Positions 37,318 to 49,013 of a stretch of DNA of 64,000 bases are shown here, piece by piece; the first letter of the stretch is position 1; each line of letters opens with the position of its first letter. The position numbers and the translations under genes were made by a program. The stretch is taken from positions 122,809,205 through 122,873,204 of the forward strand of contig CM042012.1 in assembly GCA_023525715.1 (NCBI GenBank), given 5' to 3'. Under the pieces are notes generated by a model. The model saw only the letters and a list, made by a program, of their open reading frames with translations. It searched no databases and was not told where the DNA came from. This DNA is from Cichorium intybus (taxonomy: Eukaryota; Streptophyta; Magnoliopsida; Asterales; Asteraceae).

Positions 37318-39974
37318 TGTAAGAACCTGAAAATTTTGGTAAAAGTCATAAAATGAACATATGAAAAGTTGGGTTTGAACGAGGGTGTAATAGTAAAATT
37401 GTCAAAAAGGGCAAAATAGTCATTTGGCACACAAATGACTTTTATGTAAAGAAAATATAATTATGGGGTAAGAATGAAAGAAAATAAACTTATAATGTTA
37501 TCAAATGAAGTTCTTGTGCCATTTTGGGAAAAATAGAACTTGAGGGACCAAAGTGTAAAATGGCTAGGTATAAAAAGGAGAAAAATCTTCTCCCAGTTCA
37601 TAGAACATGGGAGAGACTTCTAGAGAGTGCCAGAGGGAGCTAGGATGATCGGGTCTTGAGGGTTTTGAAGAATTGGAAGAAATTAACTTGGAATTGAAGA
37701 ATTCCAAGCTATATAAGGTTAGTAATCTTGTTTTTAGGGTTGTTTAACCCATTTCCCGTGAGTGTGTACTGTAGCTTCGTGATTTCAGTGGCTAGATCAA
37801 TATTTAAACATAGTTCATCTATTGAAAGTGTTAAAAAATAAGAAATGAGAATTTGAGCTCAAGAACCCTAACCAACGGGTTTGTAAGAACAAGTTGGTTT
37901 CAGTGGTTCTTAATGAGTTTAATATGTCTTAATAGAAGTAATAAATCACTCCTAGTTGTTAAATTAGAGTAATTTTAGATTTTGGGTAAAAAATGTTAAA
38001 AATGTAAAATCTTTGGAAAAAATTGGAATCAGTGATTACATGGTTTAAAAACAAGTAAAAGTAGTTGGTTTATGTTTCTAATCACATCTTGATCATTATC
38101 CAACATATGGATAACTTAAAATCAAGTTTGGTGATTTCTTGTGTAATTTAACCCTAGAAATTTGAGTTTATGATCAAAGTGTTAATTTGACATAAATAAT
38201 TGGTTAGAATGAGTCATAAATGATGTTTATGTATGAAGAAACCATTGGAAGTGGTTTCCTAAAAATTTCAATTAATAAAATGGAAGTTTGAATAAAAACT
38301 AAAATTTGATGGGTGGAATGGAATTGGTGATTCCATGAATAAAACTCATGGAAATGGTTAATGAAAATCATGAATTTGTAATTAAGAAGGTATGTTTTGG
38401 GTTGTAAAAACCTTGAATTAAATCATCCATTGGTTATATAAGTATATAGGTAGAAAATGAACAAAACTAGACTTTAAAATTGAGTTGATGTGCATATGAG
38501 CTTCCTTAGAGCTCCTATGCCATCCTATGGTCTTAATCATTAAGTCATGAAGTAAATAAGACTTAATGGAAGTGAAAACATGTTTTTAACATAATAGAGG
38601 GTCAATAGAACCTATGGTTAAAATTTGGTGAAGTTTGGAGATAAAACGAACCCGGAATATGATTTTTAGGACTTAATGTGGAAAAAATAAGGGGCTGCAG
38701 GAGATCGCGACCCGATCTCCATATAGATCGCGGCCCGATCTCGCGTCAGAAATGAAGAAAACCCCCTGTTAAGACATTTTGAATTTTTAAGTTGGAATTT
38801 GGGGTTAGGCTTGTCCGTTTGACCTCAAATTTTAAACATAAGTCTATTATGGTATGAAACTTTGTGGAAAATTATCAAAATGAAAATACGACTTCCCGAG
38901 AGTACTGTAGCAAAATACACGTATTTCAGAATAGTTTACAAATTAAAGAAAGCTAGTTTAATAAGGGTTGTAGCTTAGTTATGACCCGTAACTGTATAAT
39001 ATGGGACTCTTGTATTGTAGAGTCAGTTGTAGTTTGTGTTAACCAAATATGTGTACTAAATGCGTATATAGGCGGTGGTTCAAATACGGTTGATCGAGTA
39101 AAAGATCAATGAATAGGAGGGACGAGGAAGGGAATTGTTCTAGTTAGACTTCTCTAACTAGTTGAGGTGAGTAGTATATGGATTTTTGAGTACATAGCAA
39201 AATGGGTTTTATACAAAGAAATGAATTTTATATACAATGTTTTGGGAGTCAAAATGGTTTTATGGAAATTGAAATGGTTTAATGAAAATGAAAATGGTTT
39301 TGTGGAACTGGAAATGGTTTTGTAAAATTGGAAATGATACTATGAAATAGTAAGTATAATGTATACAAGATGATACACGAGAAATACAGGGAATTAATAA
39401 AGTGATTGAGCCATGTTGATGAGTTGAGAAGTATCCAGATAAAGATCACGGCCTGCTGCGGAAGGGGTGGTCAAAAGACACTACTGGGTGCGAGGGAGGA
39501 GTTATACGGGTACCTCCCGTCGCGAAGTAGTTGTCTAATTGGTACCTTGATGGATGAATTCGTTTCATGCTGTCGAGGGAGGAGTTATACGGGTGCGTCT
39601 CGTATAAAGCCTACGGGTGCGCTCGTAGGAATGTGCTCACAAATGAAAAGAAATACCTATGGGTGCGCTCATAGGGAATTAAATAATATGAAAATTTGGA
39701 ATGTTTGAAATATGGAAAACTATTTTGGGTCTAAACTCATATTGCTCACGAAACATTATGTCTTACGTATGTTTTTTTTTTAAAATGCTATGTACTCAGG
39801 TGATCAAACAAGGAATTAGAAGAGTCGAGTGTGGGACGGTAGCTTCCGTTGTGTAAAGTATGTAATGTTTAAATTGTGGTAATGATACAGAATAGTAATG
39901 CCCCGTATGTATAACTAAATATTTTGTATTATAAAGTCTTGTTAAAAAAAATTGTGTGAAATTGGGGTGTTACA
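37318..39974 (+). repeat. Element A 3' LTR (complete copy)
   Basis: 2657 bp, TGTAAGAACC...GGGTGTTACA. It retains the first 180 bp lost from the 5' LTR and the uninterrupted GGAAATGG target into which element B inserted in the other LTR. Confidence 0.88.
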
Positions 39975-40257
39975 ATAATGAGATGTATATAAGCAAGATG
40001 TGGAAGGCTGGTCACGCAAGGTCTTGGGCGGGATTTGTATCCAAACTCGAAACCGGACTGAACTGAACCTAAACTAAAAGAAATGAAACCAAATTGACCT
40101 AAATGGTTTCAACACATGTACTGTGGCGTACCCTAACCAAAAGTTTAGGGGTATCACAAATTTTTTTCCGTATATTATATAATAAGATAAAAATTAGAAG
40201 TTAATATTTCATTAAATATGATAAAATAACAAAGTGTCAAACTAATATACATGTCAA
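39975..40257. other. Short spacer after element A
   Basis: No feature recognised apart from a phrase near 40143 (AGTTTAGGGGTATCACAAAT) that recurs in altered form near 40727. The two copies may mark the ends of the hAT-derived unit between them. Confidence 0.4.
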
Positions 40258-40598
40258 GTTGACTAAATTACCTTCAATTGAGTAAATTTTTCATCACGTA
40301 GCAAAGAGTAATAATATATGTCAAGTTGACCGCTAAGATGAACCCTTTCTGATACATTAAAATCATTTTGTTATATCTCACTCAACTTCAACAACTTTTC
40401 TTTATCAAACCTAGAAAATGAATCATAATGACTCAAAGCCGCCATGTTTTCTATCAATTCAATGCTTACTTTACTGAATAGATCCCAAAATTCTTGAATT
40501 TTCATATCCAAAATCGTGTTAAAAATCACAATTTCAAAATGATGTTGATTAGTAATATTAGTCGTACGGTTTCTTGAAGTAACAAATTTTTTCGACAT
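40258..40598 (-). pseudogene. hAT-type (zf-MYM/TTF group) transposase C-terminal relic
   Basis: The minus-strand frame contains RNRTTNITNQHHFE and IFNTILDMKIQEFWDLFSKV, then a MAALSHYDSFSRFDKEKLLKL segment. After a TAA (40371-40373) the same frame continues with NDFNVSERVHLSGQLDIYY and LLRDEKF. This order is known from plant 'zinc finger MYM-type protein 1-like' hAT transposases just before the C-terminal dimerisation region. Only about 110 residues remain; the catalytic DDE region and the zinc finger are absent. Function in transposition is lost. The call rests on recognition of the conserved NITNxHH and LDxQLxExxxRFxxV-like pattern. Confidence 0.65.
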
Positions 40599-40900
40599 CT
40601 GATATGGGCTATTTTAATGAGGTATTGGGTATTTGGGTTAAATAGTTTGGACTATTAAATGACTATTTATATGATATATATTTTCAATTAATTTTTAATT
40701 TGAACATTTAATTTTAGACTAAATAATTTAGGGGTAGCACAATTATTTCCGGTGGTTGCACCTATATATAAAAAAGAAAAAGTCAAAATTTTTGCTACTA
40801 TTTGAGAAAATTTCAGGGTTAGCCCGTGCAACCTCAGGCTACTTCTAAGGTCAGCCACTGCACATGTATGGTTTCAGTCCGGGTTCTAAATCGAGATGCG

Positions 40901-41003
<103 letters not shown>

Positions 41004-41336
41004 CTTTTAATCTTTAGAATACAAATTTTAAATTAAAAAAAAAATCATATGGTATCAATATAATATTACAATTTAACAAATCCGGTTCATTTTGATCCGA
41101 TAGGTCCGAACCGATCTTTTCACGTAACAAGTCTGGTGTCAATAAATTGATTTGTGTGTAAATTTACCCTCCCCCACCACTGGATCCAAGTTGCCACTTT
41201 ATTTGTCCCTACACTCTCGTACACACTGAAATTGGTATCTACTAAGAGTTAAAAACAACACTCTTGACTCCCCCATAAACAGCTTGGCTGTGCCCATTGC
41301 CCCACTCGTATTGCCCCTATCCCCTTTTTCCTTATG

Positions 41337-41345
41337 CATATATAC
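41337..41345 (+). promoter_or_regulatory. Probable TATA box of the BBX gene
   Basis: CATATATAC, about 67 bp upstream of the ATG at 41412. This spacing allows a short 5' UTR. Confidence 0.5.
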
Positions 41346-41411
41346 TCTTCAATATCATAGGTGCTATCACATCCCATAATTCCCCAAACCCCACTTCACA
41401 ATTTCACAGTA

Positions 41412-42105
41412 ATGAAGATCCAGTGCGACGTTTGTCACAAATCGGAGGCCGCTGTTTACTGCACCGCCGATGAAGCCTCCCTCTGCACCGCCTGTGACCA
41501 CCGCATCCACCATGCTAACAAGCTCGCCAACAAACACACGCGTTTCTCCCTCCTTCATCCCTCTTTCAATGACTCCCCTCGCTGCGATATCTGTCAGGTA
41601 CGCCATAAACTTTGTCAATCGGAATTGTGCGTCTGTAAATGAACTTAAATCTGGTAACAACGATCGTTTTCAGAAGATCTGATTCAGTTTGTGTGTGTGT
41701 GTGTGTGAAATGAGCAGGAGAGGAGAGCGTTTCTGTTTTGCAAAGAGGATCGAGCAATTTTGTGCAGGGAATGCGACATTCCGATTCACAGTGCAAACGA
41801 ACACACGCAGAAGCATACTCGGTTTCTTCTCACCGGAGTTAAGCTCTCGTCGGCGTTATCATGTTACGATGATTCGTCGCACCAAACTCCATCTTCGTCG
41901 AATTCGAACGGCTCTATCGAAATCGAAAGCACAAAATGGTCTGGTGCTTCGGTGTATCAAAAAGGTCCTTCGATTCATAACCATTCAAATTGCAGTGTGA
42001 GCCATGAAGAAGATGCTTCAATGGAGGGCAGGAGTATTTCTGAGTATTTGATGGAAACGTTGCCCGGATGGCATGTTGATGAATTCCTTGATCCTTATGG
42101 CTACT
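41412..42105 (+). CDS. B-box zinc-finger protein, class IV BBX (BBX20-22-like), exons 1-2 only
   Basis: Exon 1 is 41412-41597 and exon 2 is 41718-42105, joined in phase 0 through a GT-AG intron, giving 129 residues from exon 2. B-box 1 has ligand-type residues Cys5, Cys8, Cys17, Asp20, Cys25, Cys28, His33 and His42. B-box 2 has Cys58, Cys61, Cys70, Asp73, Cys78, Cys81, His86 and His95; the intron falls after Gln62 inside B-box 2. A later SISEYLMETLPGWHV motif is characteristic of the BBX20/21/22 group, light-signalling transcription co-regulators acting in the nucleus with HY5. Exon 2 ends in a good donor (ACT|GTAAG), so a short third exon is expected, but none was recognised and a LINE lies in that position. 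Reading through the donor would add about 21 residues and stop at 42168-42170. The gene may be intact with a distant exon or truncated. Confidence 0.85.
41598..41717 (+). other. BBX intron 1
   Basis: 120 bp, GTACGC...GAGCAG. It contains a (GT)n run near 41690-41708 just before the acceptor. Splicing here restores a continuous B-box 2 (CDICQ|ERRAFLFC). Confidence 0.8.
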
Positions 42106-42556
42106 GTAAGTTTCTTAAAGTTTTCTATTTTGGTACCTTTAGTTCTAGAAAATACACTTTTCACCCTTAATATTTTCATACATGTTATATTGGCCAAAAA
42201 TGTTAGAGAAACATCAGTTTTGGTCTAGAAGTTAGTTTATGTATACGGAAACAGCAATTTACGGATTTCAGCAATCAAGTTTTTTTTTTTCTTTCTTTTT
42301 TTTTCTTTTTTTTTGTCAAACGCACTTAATTCCAATATTACAGTTACTTTTGTATGCAAGTATGTATTTATTAATCTTGATTTATAAAATATATTATATC
42401 AATGGATTAAACTGCAATACTTTTTTGATACTGAAATGAAAAAAAGAAAGATAATATTTTCACAGATTCGACAACTTTTTTACTGTTATTTTAAATATCA
42501 ACAACTTCATTACTTTTCATTATTAAAACTTCAAAAGCGTTAAAATTGCATTTATA
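42106..42556 (+). other. Putative BBX intron 2 up to the LINE
   Basis: Begins with the donor GTAAGTTTC. T-rich, including a run of T/C at 42280-42315; no coding homology. The presumed acceptor and exon 3 were not found to the right of the LINE. Confidence 0.5.
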
Positions 42557-44381
42557 TAACAAAAATAATTAAATAAATGCATATACCTCTTTTAATAAAG
42601 CTTTTGATTCGATAAACTGGGAATTTCTTGACTCGGTAATGGAACAGATGCAATTCGATCCCAAATGGCGCTTATGGATGAAAGGGTGTCTTGAATCCGC
42701 TAGAGCCTCGGTTCTTGTTAATGGCAGCCCCACCAAAGAGTTTTCCATGTATAGAGGGGTTCGACAAGGAGATCCACTCTCGCCTTTCCTCTTTATAATT
42801 GGAATGGAGGGTCTAAATGTGATGATGCATAAGGCTCGTGAAGTGGGAATTTTTGATGGGGTTAAAATCCCTAACTCTAACAATTTTGTTTCTCATTTGT
42901 TTTATGCAGATGATGCCCTATTTGTGGGGGAATGGTCTAGGCGCAATGTTGTTAACCTGGCGAGAATTCTTAGATGCTTTCATATGGTGTCGGGGCTCAA
43001 AGTCAACTTCAACAAATCAAGAGTCTTCGGTATTGGCGCTAACCCGAGTGAAGTAAGCAATTGGGCGTCCCCCCTTGGATGTCAACCAGCCACGCTTCCC
43101 TTCAACTACCTTGGTGTACCTGTTGGAGAAAATATGAACCGGATGAATGCATGGAAACCTATTATTGATAGATTCCAGTCGAAATTATCTATGTGGAAAT
43201 CAAAAACACTAAGCTTTGGTGGCAGAATCACACTAGCAAAAGCAGTCCTAGGTAACCTTCCTACTTATTTCTTGTCTCTTTATGCAGCCCCATCAGGTGT
43301 GATCAACAAGTTGGAGAAAATTCAGCGACAATTCATTTGGAGAGGAACAGAAGATCGATCTTGCATTCATTGGATTTCATGGGACAGATTAGTTGCTTCA
43401 AAAGAAGATGGCGGTATGGGGCTGGGATCAATTAAAACATTAAATCTTGCCCTCATGGCCAAATGGTGGTGGCAGTTAAAAACAAATCCAAACACACTAT
43501 GGGCTAAAGTAATAACTGGCATTCACAAATTAGCAAATGTTCATCCCCACTGCTTTGCGAAATTCCAATGCCCAGGTGTATGGCTCAACATTGTAAAATC
43601 TAGCAAGGCTTTCGAGAAGCTTAACTGTCCGATCAGTGAGGTTATGCCAATCCCGAATACTGATGATGAGTGGAGATCCCCGTATGCAGTCGATGGGAAG
43701 ATGTGTGTAGCATTACTAAGGAAGCGCCTTGATCGAGCTTCTCATCCGATATGTGATGGTGTTTTTGAATGGATATCTTCAGTGCCTAAAAAGGTCGCTG
43801 CTTTTGTTTGGCGTGCAAAACTGGGTCGTATTCCATCCGCGCTAGCTCTCCACAACCGGGGTATGCATATTGAATCTCCAAAATGTGGGATATGTCCAGA
43901 AATTGATGAGTGTGAAAGTCATCTCCTGGTTCAATGTCGGATTGCAAAACAAGTATGGGATATGATTTGGAATTGGTGCGGGATTACTAATAACTCATCG
44001 GATTCAATCAATGCCATTCTTGACTTTGCCAGAAGGTGGGGTAGATGTCCGAAAAAGAAGGTTAGGCTCTTGAGCATTATCTATGGTGCTTTTTGGTGTT
44101 TATGGAAGGCAAGGAACGAAAGGGTCTTTAGAAGTCGTAACACTCAACCGGCGAAAATTATGGAGACGATCAAATCCACTGTTTTTTTGTGGCAGAAACA
44201 TAGAACTAAGGGTGAAAGTTTGGACTGGAGCACTTGGAGTTTTGATCCGTTTTATCGTTTATAATTACCTTTGCATGTAAATAGTTATCACTTTAATGTT
44301 TTTGTCTGTACTCTTTTGCCCCCAGCGCCTTGCTAGGGGAGTCTTTTTTAATATTATTTGCCGGTTCCAAAAAAAAAAAAT
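42557..44381 (+). mobile_element. 5'-truncated L1-type LINE with poly(A) tail
   Basis: Coding homology starts abruptly near 42590 (NKAFDSINWEFL) inside the reverse transcriptase domain and continues to the stop at 44262-44264. A short 3' UTR and a run of A at 44369-44380 follow. A possible target duplication is AAATTGCATTTATA at 42543-42556 against AAATTTCATTTATA at 44382-44395 (13 of 14). If correct, about 30 bp of filler precede the coding part. Insertion is in the same orientation as the BBX gene. Confidence 0.8.
42639..44264 (+). CDS. LINE reverse transcriptase C-terminal half with zf-RVT domain
   Basis: 541 codons without a stop. The frame is open for about 17 further codons upstream with homologous sequence (AFDSINWEFLDSV), so the ATG is only the first Met in a truncated protein. 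Reverse transcriptase motifs are GVRQGDPLSPFLFI at residues 40-53, the catalytic YADD near residue 89 in SHLFYADDALF, and FNYLGVPVG near 155. The C-terminal zf-RVT region spans roughly residues 378-445, with KVAAFVWRAKLGRIPS and the Cys-x-x-Cys...His-x(4)-Cys pattern in CGIC...SHLLVQC. ORF1, the endonuclease and the first RT motifs are missing, so it is not autonomous. The clean frame argues for a fairly recent insertion. Confidence 0.85.
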   Translation: MEQMQFDPKWRLWMKGCLESARASVLVNGSPTKEFSMYRGVRQGDPLSPFLFIIGMEGLNVMMHKAREVGIFDGVKIPNSNNFVSHLFYADDALFVGEWSRRNVVNLARILRCFHMVSGLKVNFNKSRVFGIGANPSEVSNWASPLGCQPATLPFNYLGVPVGENMNRMNAWKPIIDRFQSKLSMWKSKTLSFGGRITLAKAVLGNLPTYFLSLYAAPSGVINKLEKIQRQFIWRGTEDRSCIHWISWDRLVASKEDGGMGLGSIKTLNLALMAKWWWQLKTNPNTLWAKVITGIHKLANVHPHCFAKFQCPGVWLNIVKSSKAFEKLNCPISEVMPIPNTDDEWRSPYAVDGKMCVALLRKRLDRASHPICDGVFEWISSVPKKVAAFVWRAKLGRIPSALALHNRGMHIESPKCGICPEIDECESHLLVQCRIAKQVWDMIWNWCGITNNSSDSINAILDFARRWGRCPKKKVRLLSIIYGAFWCLWKARNERVFRSRNTQPAKIMETIKSTVFLWQKHRTKGESLDWSTWSFDPFYRL

Positions 44382-44395
44382 AAATTTCATTTATA

Positions 44396-46900
44396 CTGAC
44401 TCTATCGATTATTTCACATCCTAATGATGTGATGACATTGTTTTGTCAAGAAACTATTTGAAAAATAATCGTCGAAAAGTTTAATCATAACATACATCGG
44501 TTAAAATTAAAAATAAGAGAAAGTTGTGAAATTGGAAACTATGACCCAAAACTAAATTAGATAATTGATGAGAATTGAATATATAGACACAGGCCCACAA
44601 AATTGATCCAGCCTCAAACGAACCCAAAGTCAACATGGTTACACACATACACGTATTTATGAAATGCTAACGAGGTACTAAACTACTGATTACTAACCAT
44701 AGTGACATAGTCCAACGTATGTTATAGTGAGGAATCACACTATTACTTTTTAATTGCATATAATAAAGATGTTTCAAAATGAAATGCAATAAGATATTTA
44801 GGTATATTTGATAAAATTAGTTGGTAGTTGAAAGCTGGTAATTGAGATTTGAAACTAAAAAGTTGGAAGGTAGCTTTATTTTTTATAAAAGTTTTTGGCA
44901 AAAATAACTATATTTTTTGTGTAAAAGTTACATAAAAATTAAAACTTAAAAGCTCCAAAAAATTAAAAACTCATGGAAACTGTTTAAATTAGCTTTAAAG
45001 TTAATTTTTTGTTTAAAATAAAAGTTTTAAAATCGTATTTTCAAACAATATTTTTTCTAATTCGATACATAAGAAATTTGGAGTAACTCGACCTGAGTAA
45101 TGTTGTAAAATCAACTAATTATCTAAAATAACTCTCTGGAACCTGACAAAAAAGCGTTGCCCTTGAATTGCCTTACCTTTAATTCTTATGTACATCTATA
45201 TAAGGCCTTAATGTATGGACACTCACCACATCTTAATTTTTTGTCTGCCAAATCAGCATCCAGTTAGCACCCTTCACTCATTTCTTCATCTCTAAAAATG
45301 GTCACCTCTCACTACCTCTTACTTCTCCTCACTTTTAATTTAAAAACTAAATTTAAAGTAAAATAAAACTAATAATTTCAAATTAAAATATTTTTTAAAA
45401 TAGATAATTTAAAACCTAAAATTTACATATCCGGTTAGATGGTCATTGGTTACATCAAAAGATGCATGTGGACCGCACATTCTTTGTTCTCGCAGGCACG
45501 GTCTTTTACAACGCTTGCTTTTGATTGAATTTGACGTGAGACGAAATAGTCATAAAATTTTGATCAAATTTTTTGTTCACTTAATGTTAATCTGACATGT
45601 GTAATTCCTTCCACACTTATCTTTTATTGTGTTAGGTTTTTTGTGAATCTCAAAAGTTTGAGATAGTAAATCTTACATAATAAAACATGTGACGTCAAAG
45701 CTAAAGACTCTCGGGTATCGTAAACACCACATCACATTCCCCTAAAAATCTAACCAACGTGCAAGTTTGCACTTCCCATGTCAAAAGACTATTCGTTCAA
45801 GCGAGTTCTTCAATGTAGATATCATGTAATTTTCATTTAAAATATGGGTTTTTGTTGTTGTTCCATTAAAACATTTCTAACTTTTCTTTTGGAAAAATAT
45901 TTTAAAATCATTTATAAATCTCATTTTTCCAACTTTTGAGTGTAATAGTTTGTTAACACTTTCACGAATTGTCATGTTTTTCAATTTTTATTTTATGTTT
46001 TCTAATCATGCAAACACACGGGAAAAACATAAAATAAAATAATCGCAACCACATACATATATAACGATAACAATTGCCTCAATCTTGTGCGTTTTTCGAT
46101 TAGCCAACATGGAAAAAACTTGGTCGTTCTTGGGAAAAAAACCACGATGATGTGCAGCTCTCACTTGCTTTCACCATTTGATACCTGGGTGGACCTCCAC
46201 TAATACTCCAATCTTCATGGTTCTTATTTGGTTTCCTTCGATCTTCCAAAATTAAAATTATTTTTTAATACAGTTTCCTATCAAATCTAGTCTATTTTAT
46301 AATATAATAAGATTAATGATGCAACACGAATCTCATAAATTACATAATCCAAGAAAAAAAACATTGGTCCAATCGAGACAATATGGTACCAAATTTATGC
46401 AATAATAAAGCAAATCTTGTAAACAATTAAATATTTCTTCTAGAACTATACAACCAGTCTAGAAAAGTTTGCACTAGGCTACCATGAAGAGTTGCATTAG
46501 CAAATTATGATCAAATAAACCAAGCACCCTTTTTAGAAAACGGTTGCATTAGAACCACAAAAGGGTTGTATCAGACCATTTTGGTCATCAGATCAATGCA
46601 AATTTTCTAGAAAATGGTTGCATTTTCTATGGTTTTCTTTTAACAATATTTTGATTAAGATTGCTAATGATACAAAAAAAATAAGATCGATTCTTGCTTA
46701 TATGTTCCAATAGCATAAAAATAAATGCATTGGCATAAACATATAAACACACTACATAATTTAAATAACATGGTTTCATGCCAAACCATCCAACTAAAAT
46801 TACTAATGAATAAGAATAATAGGATAAACAATAATAAATTCAAAGTCATTGAAAGGAAATTATAATTTTTAATCTTTAAAACAATTAAAAATCAATGCGT
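44396..46900. other. AT-rich spacer, no gene recognised
   Basis: About 2.5 kb to the right of the LINE was read for a third BBX exon and for other genes on both strands. No homology, long frame or RNA gene was found. Short inverted words near 46595-46625 (TTTTCTAGAAAA) are unremarkable. Confidence 0.5.
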
Positions 46901-47645
46901 ACAACTTTATACACCTCAATTACTAAATTAATTGTACAAAACGTGTACCCATCGATTTTAAGAAGCCAAAAAAATGTTTTCAACATAGTGATAGTATCCA
47001 TGAACATTTGTCTGAGATACCACTATTGGTTCTTGGTGAGAATTTAGAGCAGAAAACTTTTGGAAATAGAAGCATAATAATAAAAACACTAAGAATGAAC
47101 GATGGATCAAGATCTTGCAATACGATAAACTTAAACAACCATATAGGAAAAAACAATAAACCTCTTGAAGCCTTGAAGATGAAAAGAACCCAAAAAGGAG
47201 TTCATCTACCGGTATCGCACCCCACACATTCAGTCAAGCAACATCTTCTTTATTGGCCACCAAATTAAACACGAAACCCTAGAATTTATTCTTCTTTGCA
47301 CCGTTAAAAGGGGAAGGGGAAGATATTTCATAATTTTAGGCTTTCCTTAGCTTCCTCTCTTAAGGACTTACATGTCTTACATACTACAAACTCAATAGTT
47401 ATATTCATCTCCAAGTTTGCTCAACTATGGTAATAATATCATACTTCAAACTATGGCCCTTTATTGCATAAATGGTCATTCTCCTTTAAGTTAAGTTAAT
47501 TCCTTATTTTTTCATGAAAAACACATTAGTCCATTAATTATTTATTCATGCTTTTCAGATTAAGTTATGTGTGAAACCTAATAGGCCCATGTATTTAATT
47601 ATTGTATCACTACTTTATTGTGCTGATTAGCTTATTTTCCAACAA
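46900..47645 (-). repeat. Probable copia-type LTR fragment or solo LTR
   Basis: The right border TTTTCCAACA reads TGTTGGAAAATAAGC on the minus strand, a typical copia LTR start. The sequence to its left is LTR-like, with no coding capacity. The left border is uncertain and no TSD was established. It interrupts the gypsy gag relic region that begins immediately to the right. Confidence 0.35.
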
Positions 47646-48590
47646 TAATGCCATTTTTTATGACACAAGAAACATATGATTCCACTTAAATCTTTAACTT
47701 TATAATTCAACACTTTATGTCCCGTACGACCACACTTGAAATAGTTCTCTGATTCCATTTTGCATTCATCCTTGTGATTCTTTCCACACTAGAGGCATTT
47801 TTTGGGACTTGAAGTGTTAGAAGAGTATCAACTCTTCTTTTTGGAACTCGAATATCTGTCGTGTTTGTGTTTTTCACTTTTTCTACAAAGGCTTATCTTT
47901 CTTTGGTTCTCCTTTTCAACATATATTCCATATTGAAAGCAAAAACTATATCATCATCTAAGGTAGTGGCACTTTTCACTTCAACATCATATTCCACCAA
48001 AGATAATTTGCGTATTTGGTAATCTTTTCCCCTTTGGTAGAAAAGATCCATTCGATAAAAGGAATCATATCGGTGAGCTTTTTAGTGTATCTATCCACCG
48101 ACATATTGTCCTTAAGAAGATCCAAGAATTCTCCCACTAACTTTTCAAGATAGCGCCTCAAGAAAAACTTAACTTTTAAATGCTTCACAAATTCGTCCCA
48201 ATTCTACCAGGATATTATTTCTCTTCCCATGATGCCATAAAGATAGTTCCATCACTAGATCCTTGCCTTTGAGTAATCAGGATGCAAATCCCACCATTTT
48301 CCTTTCTTTACATTCACTAACATCAAGCACACGCTCCATTTCAGATAACCAACGCATGGTAACCTTCAGGTCGAAACTTCCCTCAGTTTTTCAATTTACA
48401 AGACCTGAATGCTCTAAAAAAAGTTTGATTCTCATCAGGTGTGAAAGGTCTTTCAAACTAGAATCTATACGGTTATCACTACCAAAGAATTTACTTCGAG
48501 AAAGGTTTTCATGTAAGGTTTAGGAAGGCTCTCCTAATCAATCCTTGATTGCATGATGTATCCTTTGCCCCCATTAAATTTTTGTATATC
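47646..48590 (-). pseudogene. Ty3-gypsy gag relic
   Basis: Minus-strand segments in several frames line up with a gypsy Retrotrans_gag domain. First is MRWLSEMERVLDVSEC near 48355, then FASxLLKG. Next is the frame 47976-48188 with FFLRRYLEKLVGEFLDL and NMSVDRYTKKLTDM. Finally, near 47735-47770, a degraded zinc knuckle reads FKCGRTGHKVLNY (Cys-x-x-Cys normally; here the first and last Cys are changed). Stops and frameshifts occur throughout. PBS and LTR sit in the correct order to the right, supporting one minus-strand element. Confidence 0.6.
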
Positions 48591-48995
48591 ATAAGAAGAT
48601 TTTTTATAACTTTTAAGGTTATCGGTTATGGATTTGAGTTAGGAACCGAACCACCATTGTCATTAGTTGGAGGCGATCCACTTTCCTAAGATATAGATGG
48701 GTGTGACCTTCACCCATCTCGTTGTGACATATGGCCACTTCTTGTATTCACCATTTTTCAATAATATTTCATAAATTTAGTATCCCTCAATCCATATATT
48801 AATTTAAGGCATATATCTAAAGCTTAACGTAATATAACATGACATGATATTTCTTTAATCATGTGATTCCTAACATGTATGTAAACACATAGGATCTAGT
48901 ATGTACTAATAATGGTCCTAAGGTAGTTGTTTCCGTATTCTCTCATAGTCTAAGGCTTACGTATGGAAATTCCAAACCTAATTCACTTACACCAT

Positions 48996-49010
48996 GGCTC
49001 TAATATACCA
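48996..49010 (-). promoter_or_regulatory. Decayed Met-tRNA PBS of the gypsy relic
   Basis: Minus strand TGGTATATTAGAGCC, a two-base-expanded version of TGGTATCAGAGCC, three bases from the TGTAACACCCC LTR border. Confidence 0.6.
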
Positions 49011-49013
49011 AGT

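Noticed and set aside
41566..42000. Alternative frames across the BBX exons on both strands
   Set aside because: Shadows of the B-box coding exons; only the spliced plus-strand frame gives complete zinc-ligand sets.
44396..46900. Third exon of the BBX gene
   Set aside because: Read in all plus frames for an acceptor followed by BBX C-terminal-like residues; nothing convincing was found.
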